A stretch of DNA of 64,000 nt, taken from Polytrichum commune (Eukaryota; Streptophyta; Polytrichopsida; Polytrichales; Polytrichaceae). Below, piece by piece: positions 57,513 through 64,000 of this stretch (position 1 is its first letter; each line of letters opens with the position of its first letter). The notes under the pieces were generated by a model that had not been told where the DNA came from, ran no database searches, and saw only the letters and a program-made list of their open reading frames with translations. The stretch covers positions 27,852,144-27,916,143 of the forward strand of contig OX485809.1 of assembly GCA_950295325.1 (NCBI GenBank), in the 5' to 3' direction. The position numbers and the translations under genes were made by a program.

Positions 57513-58450
57513 GGGAGCAAGCATGATCAAGTATACATAAAAAATGCCTCTGGTATACTAAAACCATAATATTTTATGTCAAGCACCTAAAAGTAGTAGC
57601 AAAGTGTTTAAATTGGCATTTTTTTCATGTTGGCCTCCATTGTTGTGTTAGGTACAGATAATCAAAGTGAGATCTTCAAAACTTATCATTAAAAGTACTA
57701 CTCAAAAGGTAATGGCTAAATCTAGTTTTGGATGTAGATTTCATGACCTTAAATAATTTGAAGTTGGAATTCCATTCATTCTCCTTGATTTCATTATAAA
57801 CTTGAGGGCAACATTACAAAAATGAGTGGAAAAACATTGATTTAATGTAATTTTGTCATTTAAAATAAAAACTAGTCAATTACATGTTCAATATATCTAC
57901 TTGGACACTACTTGCACCAACTTCTAAAATAAGTAGATTTTTTAAAAAATCTAATTTGTCAACATAAATTGCACGGTTTTATAGATCAATATATTTTTCA
58001 AATATTTATGATTTTTTCCTTCACAAAATTCAAAGTTAGAATATAGTTTTGAATCAATTTCACTTAAACATATGCACTAGTAAAAAACTATGCCCAAAAA
58101 AATCACAGCCAAAATCAGTTGCGGTTCTTTTGACCAACCTGATCTGCAGTCGTTAAACGACTACATATTTTTATTTTTCATTTTGTGACTGAATTTTCTA
58201 GATTTTTTGGGCTTTTAAAATACCATTGGAAAGGTGTTTTTAGGACCTTTAAAATGGTATGTTACACGCCCCCAAATTTCTAAAATTTTAGTCGCTAAAC
58301 AGAAGTAAAACAAGTTTGCAGTCATTTAGTGACTGCAGATCAAGCTGGTAAAAAGAACCATAGTTGATATTGGTTGTGGTTCTTTTTGGCATAGTTTTCT
58401 ATTAGTGTATGCATGGCAATGGAGTTGTGTACTCAACCATGCTTACGCCC
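57513..58450 (+). mobile_element. M1 DNA element, complete, with a nested CACTA MITE
   Basis: Ends gggagcaagcatgatcaagt and (inverted) gggcgtaagcatggttgagt form imperfect terminal repeats. Flanks catt and cact suggest a short target duplication. Copy 1 of R-long (about 950-970, atatcattcctttgttag) has no insertion here, which defines the M1 boundaries. Without the nested element, M1 is about 600 bp. Confidence 0.82.
58075..58407. mobile_element. 333-bp CACTA-type MITE
   Basis: Ends CACTAGTAAAAAACTATGCC and (inverted) CACTAATAGAAAACTATGCC. Similarity of the arms continues for about 95 bp (gaaccaccaactgatctgcagtc-like blocks), making a foldback. tatg flanks both sides (58,071-58,074; 58,408-58,411). 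The other M1 copies lack it. The sequence type matches small CACTA derivatives common in plants. Its ends differ from those of the 17-kb element, so it is a separate family. Confidence 0.88.
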
Positions 58451-58976
58451 CACTCCTTAGCAAGAGATAAAGCTTCCTTTATTCAAATGTATTAATAAAG
58501 GAATTTGCAAAATGCAATTAGTCAAGATTTAGGGGTTGATGTTGAGTGAAGAATAAAAAGAGGCGACCTAGATTTATTGGGAGCACAATGCCCATTAGAT
58601 TCCCGAACTCACAAAATGTTACAATAGAGCTAAAAAACGTTACAAAAGTAGGTTTTTTTGCCTTATTAATACACTAGGTGCTTAGAAAAGATTTAGAAAC
58701 AATCATTCTAAAGGGAAGAGTGGCCGCCCTTGGTCAAGTTGATTGATTTCTTTTGGTGGAAGACTCGAAGATCATTCTTTTGCTTTAAATGACTTGTGTG
58801 ACAAGGTAAGGTAAGGTAGGGAAGCTAGTCCCATCACCTCAAAGCTCTAGGCATGTAGTGGTGCCCATGTCCTACCCTTTGGGCCTCCAAAGGGCAATTC
58901 AACACTGTTGCATGACCTAGGTAGTGATGGACACTCCTTGTCAATAATCAGTGTGGAACTTGGGCATACATGTATA
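58451..58976 (+). repeat. R-long copy 2, third part
   Basis: Collinear with about 970-1,675 of copy 1 (ctagatttattgggagcaca, caaagctcta, gggcctccaa, gttgcatgacctaggt). Confidence 0.85.
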
Positions 58977-60063
58977 CACTATATTAGGTAGTTTGAAACT
59001 TTTCATTGTCTCAAATTAATATATGGATGATAGCAACTTGAGATTGCCCTATACTTAGGCTATGGTATATCAACAAGAAACACATAGATCAAAGTTAATG
59101 GTTGATCAATATAAACACATCGGGTAGAGCACTTGAAACTTACTTCAACATAAAATGAAAGGAATACATGCATATTGAATATAGAATAAAACCCAAATTC
59201 ACGTCTTGTCGTGGACACCCCGCCCCCCCCCCCCCTGGCCCAAGCAAATCTTTTGCTCGTTGTTGTCCCTGTCACCACTCAAAGGGGTCGCCCGTGCACG
59301 TGATTATGGCCAGGACTGCCCCTCTCAGTCTAGCAGCAACATGGCACCTCACCGTTGGCTTCCAATGGACGTTCGACCAACACCAAATGCGGTTGTCACA
59401 CATCTCAAGGTACGTTATAGCCTAGTATGCCAAGTTGCACTTTGTTTCCTCTATTCATTTTTTAAGTCATAGGTTTTGGCTTACCTCCTCAAACTACCCC
59501 CCTTGTTCCATCAGTTTGTAGGTTGTGTCCAATCCAATACCAACATGTTCCAAAGGTCTCTTATCCATCGAATCATAGCGTTTCTACGCTCCACCTAGAA
59601 GTGTGAGGCCATCTTCTTCCCAACTGACATCCGGGCCTTTCAAAGTCATCCTCCTTTAATTTGAGCTCTTGGCTCATAAATGTATCATGATAGACCCTTG
59701 TCTCAACCTTGGCTTCAGCAGCGGAGTAGAGATTTTATGGAACGTGGAGTCCATGCGAGCAAAGGAAATGGTGGCAAGAGAAGCAGCGGCCAAAGCCTGA
59801 AAGGCCACCATTAGCATAGACTTTGTACATAACTAGGCTCAGAGTAGGTTGCACTATCCAATAATGGTTATGTGGTGCTCATTTGCCACGTAATTTCTTT
59901 GCCAAGACCTTGTATTATATGTTTCCCTTAACATGAATATCTCTTTTCTCTTATGTCTCATGTTTGGGTTGTCCTACAGAAACCATCCTAATACAAGTTC
60001 TCGATCAAGTTATGCCTTCATTTGTGCATGAATTGATGTAGATCGCCACTCTTAAATGTAGTG
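58977..60063. mobile_element. Internally deleted, decayed relative of the 17-kb CACTA element
   Basis: Left end CACTATATTAGG with the same subterminal gtctcaaattaatatatgg and acacat(c/t)gggtagagcact blocks as 40,057-40,265. It then jumps to sequence homologous to exons 5 and 6 and a right-end-like region with a diverged palindrome (gtttgggttgtcctacagaa) and a terminal TAGTG at 60,059-60,063. The right boundary is less certain than the left. It sits in R-long at a site that is uninterrupted in copy 1. Confidence 0.65.
59190..59805 (+). pseudogene. Decayed exons 5-6 of the element gene
   Basis: 59,210-59,420 matches 56,190-56,400 (ccaagcaaatcttt, ccctgtcaccactcaaaggg, gttggcttccaatggacg), and 59,730-59,800 matches 56,741-56,790 (agattttatggaacgtggag, tgcgagcaaaggaaat). 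Frames are broken. Confidence 0.65.
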
Positions 60064-62124
60064 TGGCAACTCTCTTCTTTCAACAACTATGACCACCATA
60101 CCCTAAAGAGGACAGTCATTCAATGTTTCATCACTAAGTCTACAAGAGCATCCTTGAACTCCAATTCCAATTGCTACACCTACATGCAATGGTGGCTTTC
60201 GATTGCTAACAAACATAAATTACTGGTGAGATACCCTATAATGCTAATGTGGATAACATCAATGACGACCATGGAGGAGATACCCTATAATGCTAATGTT
60301 ACTTCATCAATCATAGCACTCGAATGATACATAGATTCATTGAAAAGCTAATAAGTAACCTAAACCCTAAACCATTCTCCTTGTGGATGTATCCGCCTTC
60401 AACATAGTCCAAACTTCATGGAGTGCACTCATGTGGCCTTCACCTGGTCGCAGTCAACTATGGCAAAGACCAGGCTAATTCGTTAAAGAAAATAATTAAA
60501 TAGGAATTACAGATATGTAGTGGAAAATACTAGAATCCTTCAATCAAAAATCTCGTCTGTCTTTTATTATGACAGAAATGCAAAGCTCTAAGCTCCAAGA
60601 GAAAAAGTTCCCATCTTTTTTGTGAGACCAAAAGATCAAGAAATTGAATACAGTATTCCGTAAACAACATCATGGTAACTTGTAAGCTTTGCCCTCTATG
60701 TCACTCTGCTCTCAAGAGTCCCTGAATATACAAAACTGCAGCCAATCTTTGGTTCTTGGTTCCAGGGACTTGAAACCGAGTGCGAGAGAGAAAATTAAGG
60801 TAGAAATACCATAACCCGTGAAAATAAGGTGATTCGCATTGAAGAGATTGTCTGACAATCATGAGATAATTTTCCAAGATAGATGAGAAGGATTCATGAA
60901 GAATTAATGCAAGTTGTTTCATATTTTTCTGCTCCATACAAAAAATGCTACAATTTTTCAAAGTGGAAAGTTGTCCAAATCCCTACTCGTTCACTAGATT
61001 CTCCCTACACCGAACACGATAATCCGCATTTCCATACAGAACATCGCCTAAATCGGTTACCTCATGAGTACATTAACACTTGACTCCCATTGGCTACACT
61101 AAACGTACACGCATTGAAGTTGCCGTCGAACGATGATCGATTTTAGAAATGGCACTTCACCATTATGACGCCGGCCGGCGGTCTAGTGCACTGCTGGAGG
61201 GTGGGTTAACGGGTTATGGTATTTCTACCTTACTGCATACTCACAAGATGCACTTCTTAATCAACATGGGGCGAGACGTGACATAAAGCTGTGCAAGATA
61301 TTCGTTCCTTCTGAACGCGGATACAGTGATTGATCTGCTTCCAAGCTCTCAATGCTCAGAGAGAGTGAGTGTCACTCCCATGTCCTCGCCGGACAGTCCG
61401 GAAACTTGGAAGATGGGAGCAGTTGCACAAATTTCTGGAGCACCTGTTTCGGCCCTTCACATCTCCGATCCTTTTCGGGACTGCGACAGGTGTGGAGAAG
61501 AAATATCATCTTCATCATCTGAAAGAAGATGATGAATATGTATGGACCCGAGACTTTCACTAGGAGGCTAGAATCAGTAAGTATCTTGTACCCATCCAAA
61601 CATATTCGATGTGTATACGGGTGGTTTTTGTAGCACAGATTATGGACATGATTCAAGCATGTTAAGTTTGATTGCCTTCTTGTTCTTGGTGGTTCTTGGT
61701 AGTTTCTGGTGTAAGGGCAAGCCTGGGTGGTTTCAAGAAATTGAGATGGTTTAATTTGAAAGACTTGACAGTGCTTGACTTGTGTCCTAAGGTTCAGAAC
61801 TAACTTATCTGTATGATAAAGTTTGAGAGACAGATAGAAAAAGGATGATCATATGTAAAAAACGTTGGCTCAATATGAGTCAACACGATGCAGGATAGTG
61901 CTGTAAACTGAATCATTTAATATCACGGGATGTTTTGGCACTTTTAGTGTAGCTTAATTTTTCAAATGAGGAATATTGGACTTGGAAGAATAAAGCTAAC
62001 AAGGGTCACCAAGTCTCTAAGAAACCATGACTAAGATTAAGTTATCGATGGCAGCAAAATCTCAATGTTCTTGTCTTCAAACTCATGTCTATTCAGATCT
62101 CAATTTGTTCAGATTATACTCATA
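60064..62124 (+). repeat. R-long copy 2, last part (interrupted at 60,796-61,232)
   Basis: Matches copy 1 from the gtgcactcatgtggccttca block (60,424) through the cagggacttgaaacc, tgctcagagagagtgagtgt and gagactttcactagg blocks, to gttcttgtcttcaaactcat (62,076), opposite 2,886-3,690. A 68-codon frame at 61,326-61,532 (MSSPDSPETWKMGAVAQ ... CDRCGEE) is better preserved here than in copy 1 and may be a captured exon. The 60,064-60,410 part has no clear match in copy 1. Confidence 0.7.
60796..61232. mobile_element. 437-bp MITE with perfect inverted repeats and TA flanks
   Basis: The first bases taaggtagaaataccataac (24 bp in full) recur as an exact reverse complement at 61,209-61,232. TA at both edges suggests a Tc1/mariner-type TA duplication. 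R-long copy 1 is uninterrupted at the matching point (about 3,230-3,275). No coding capacity. Confidence 0.88.
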
Positions 62125-62482
62125 TGCGAGCATGGTAAAGTGCATCTAAAAAGTGCTCTGGTGTCTTAAAACCTTCATTTTTTGGTCAAATGTCTAAAGT
62201 AGTAGCAAACTGTTGTTTACATTATATATTTTCATGGTGCCCTTCTATTGTTGTGTAAAGTGCTCAAGATAGAATATCAAGATGAAATCTTCAAAATTTG
62301 TCATTGAAAATAATGTTCAAAAGCAAATGGCTAAATTTGGTTTTGGATGTAATTTTCACGACCTTAAACATTTTGAAATTGAAATTCGTTTTCATATCTT
62401 TGAATCCATTTAAAACTTGAGATCATCATCAATTGTTTTTGGTAGAAAATCATACTTTCAATTAATTTTATCATATTTTAAG

Positions 62483-63217
62483 CTCGGGGGGTGCACTGTA
62501 CTAAACATGTACGAGTATACGTGAGTGCACATGAGGGGTATTGATTTGGACCTTGCCGTATTACGTATACATATGGTATACATGTTATAATTTATAGTTA
62601 CGTACATATATGGAAGGCCTTTAAAAAGTATACAATAATTGTACTTGTATGGTACTGTTACCATACTACATATCATAAGTTTTCATATTGGATGAAATCG
62701 TTTGGAAATCGTTTGGAAATCATTTGGTAATCGTTTGGTGGAGTATAGGGATCCAATTGACTTGATGGACCATCCATCAAACGTGGAGATTGGTTTATGT
62801 TGGTATCAAAAAGGGGCTAACAACAAGTGGACATATGATCTTACTGATCATTTAATGGTAGACTTAGAAACAATAATTGTATTGGCTACAATGACATATA
62901 TTGGTGAATCAAATGTTTATGAGTTACATCCGGGAGATGAAAAAGTTTTCAACGACTTTGCTGATGAAAGCTAGGATATTTTGTTATACATATTATAGGG
63001 GTTGATTATTGTTCAAAAGTATATTTGTATACATATGTTAATGACTATATATGAATGGATGTTTTTTTGTGTATACATATTGTCACTTGTATATTTATTG
63101 TTGCAATTGTATGTGTATTACTTCATTTCACAAAAAATAACTTGTATATAGGGGGTTTTTAGAGTATGCAGTGAACGCACGTGATTCTAGGTTTTAATGA
63201 AAGGTGCACCCCCCGAG
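62483..63217. mobile_element. hAT-like element, copy 2, with a perfect 8-bp target duplication
   Basis: Perfect 14-bp terminal inverted repeats (ctcggggggtgcac), flanked by attttaag at 62,475-62,482 and 63,218-63,225. 735 bp. The ends and subterminal blocks (tatacgtgagtgcacatgag; aacgcacgtgattctaggtt) match copy 1 at 11,314-11,809. Both copies are inserted in M1 elements. Confidence 0.93.
62702..62974 (+). CDS. Uncharacterised 90-residue frame inside the hAT-like element
   Basis: An open frame (MEIVWKSFGNRLVEYRDPID ... PGDEKVFNDFADES) with balanced, acidic, protein-like composition, absent from the shorter copy at 11,314-11,809. It may be a remnant of the element's own protein or a captured host fragment. 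No motif recognised; it could also be chance. Confidence 0.3.
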   Translation: MEIVWKSFGNRLVEYRDPIDLMDHPSNVEIGLCWYQKGANNKWTYDLTDHLMVDLETIIVLATMTYIGESNVYELHPGDEKVFNDFADES

Positions 63218-63459
63218 ATTTTAAGCAAATCTTAGATTCTTAGTTGTTCAATCTCACCACTTGCACACCACATGCACCATCTTCTAAAATATGTAGATTT
63301 TCTAAAGAAAATTTATTAACAATTATTGCTTCACGTTGTAAACAATATGTTTATGATTTTGTTTCTCCATAAAATTCAAAGTTAGTATATTTTTTTGAAT
63401 CACTTTCACTTAAACCTATGTAGGGATTTAGAATTGTCCACTTTACTATGCTTGCACCC

Positions 63460-64000
63460 ACTTGAACCCTACAACCTCTTGTTTATTATGATGTGTAGAT
63501 GTGAATACAACGGCTAAGAGTGTCTTGCATTCAATTAGTTCTCAATATACATTACACATGATAAAAATCCTTCTTGAGGACTACTGCAATTGATGGATCA
63601 ACCGTCAAAGCTCTTAGGTTCCTTTTGTGGACCTTATAATGTCGTACATACAAATTGTAAGTTGTTGCTATAATTTTCAATCAATCTTGTCAAAAGCGGC
63701 CTCATCAAAAACTAATTCAGTCATACATTGCATTCCTATATTGAATAGATTTACACGTACACAAAAAAAGAGTATATATTAGATCCAATACAAAATTGAA
63801 GATTGGGCTTGCACAAATGTGGTTCAAGTTTTAATGTAGTTTCCATCTCATAGACCATCTACATTCCATTCACATTCACATTCACATTCATACTTGTTGA
63901 TACTTGTTGTTACTACATTCCATTGATATCATACTTGTTGGTACTTGTTGAGGGATAATACAACTGTCACGTAGCCTATACCCTTTAATCCTTAATATTT
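63460..64000. other. Intergenic, short tandem repeats near 63,865-63,950
   Basis: A cattca hexamer repeated four times at about 63,866-63,890, and repeated atacttgttg phrases after it. No supported gene. Confidence 0.5.

Larger units (their letters stand above)
62125..63459 (+). mobile_element. M1 DNA element split by a hAT-like element
   Basis: Starts gcgagcatggtaaagtgc and ends ttactatgcttgcaccc. The parts 62,125-62,482 and 63,226-63,459 together align with the complete M1 copies. Confidence 0.82.

Noticed and set aside
1-62124. R-long copies as a simple local segmental duplication
   Set aside because: Partial copies also occur at 29,590 and 30,265, which fits a dispersed repeat better.

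Overview
The window is nuclear DNA of a land plant. The only clear single-copy host gene is a five-exon BEL1-like (BELL/TALE) homeobox gene at 16.3-19.4 kb with GT-AG introns and the BELL-type recognition helix [15 protein letters not shown]. Its BELL domain is unusually diverged, which together with the repeat content makes a seed-free plant (bryophyte or lycophyte/fern grade) my best guess, but the sequence alone does not fix the species. Almost everything else is AT-rich intergenic DNA made of old, nested transposable elements.

Layout: 1-3.76 kb is one copy of a long dispersed repeat (R-long). 4.0-12.5 kb holds copies of an inverted-repeat DNA transposon family (M1), unclassified repeat R2, a 241-bp GC-rich palindrome and a small hAT-like element. 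12.6-16.3 kb is a GC-rich, CTG-repeat-bearing upstream region of the BELL gene. 19.4-35 kb contains R2 and R3 repeats, a hairpin, a 41-bp palindromic tandem array inside a perfect 51-bp inverted repeat, a decayed LINE, and tRNA-derived SINE-like relics. 35.02-36.98 kb is a 1.96-kb element with perfect 32-bp terminal inverted repeats. 39.1-62.1 kb is a second copy of R-long, expanded to about 23 kb by insertions that copy 1 lacks, so copy 1 serves as the empty site.

The main discovery candidate is the largest of those insertions, a 17,372-bp element at 40,057-57,428. It has perfect 26-bp terminal inverted repeats beginning CACTA. It carries two divergent intron-containing genes. The minus-strand gene encodes a roughly 996-residue protein resembling DUF7869-type transposon proteins (QLDNC and VGHTHDDID motifs). 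The plus-strand gene appears to be one large multi-exon gene whose in-phase exons encode a ParB-like segment (DGQHSVEASKKL), a degenerate DNA-methyltransferase-like region, an acidic/proline-rich linker, and an FCP1/NIF-type HAD domain (FLVLDLNGVLV). Exon 2 has one in-frame TAG. The element is full of a 22-bp palindrome (GTTTGGGTCG, two free bases, CGACCCAAAC). I count about 36 copies: 16 in a higher-order hairpin array in the 5' leader of the minus gene, about 9 upstream of the plus gene, 9 in its introns and 2 inside a coding exon. A 1.1-kb internally deleted relative at 58,977-60,063 keeps the same end and the same last exons, which ties these genes to the element family rather than to the host.

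The right edge (62.1-63.5 kb) is an M1 copy split by a second hAT-like element with a perfect 8-bp target duplication. Product names for the element genes are domain-level inferences made by eye. No database search was possible.
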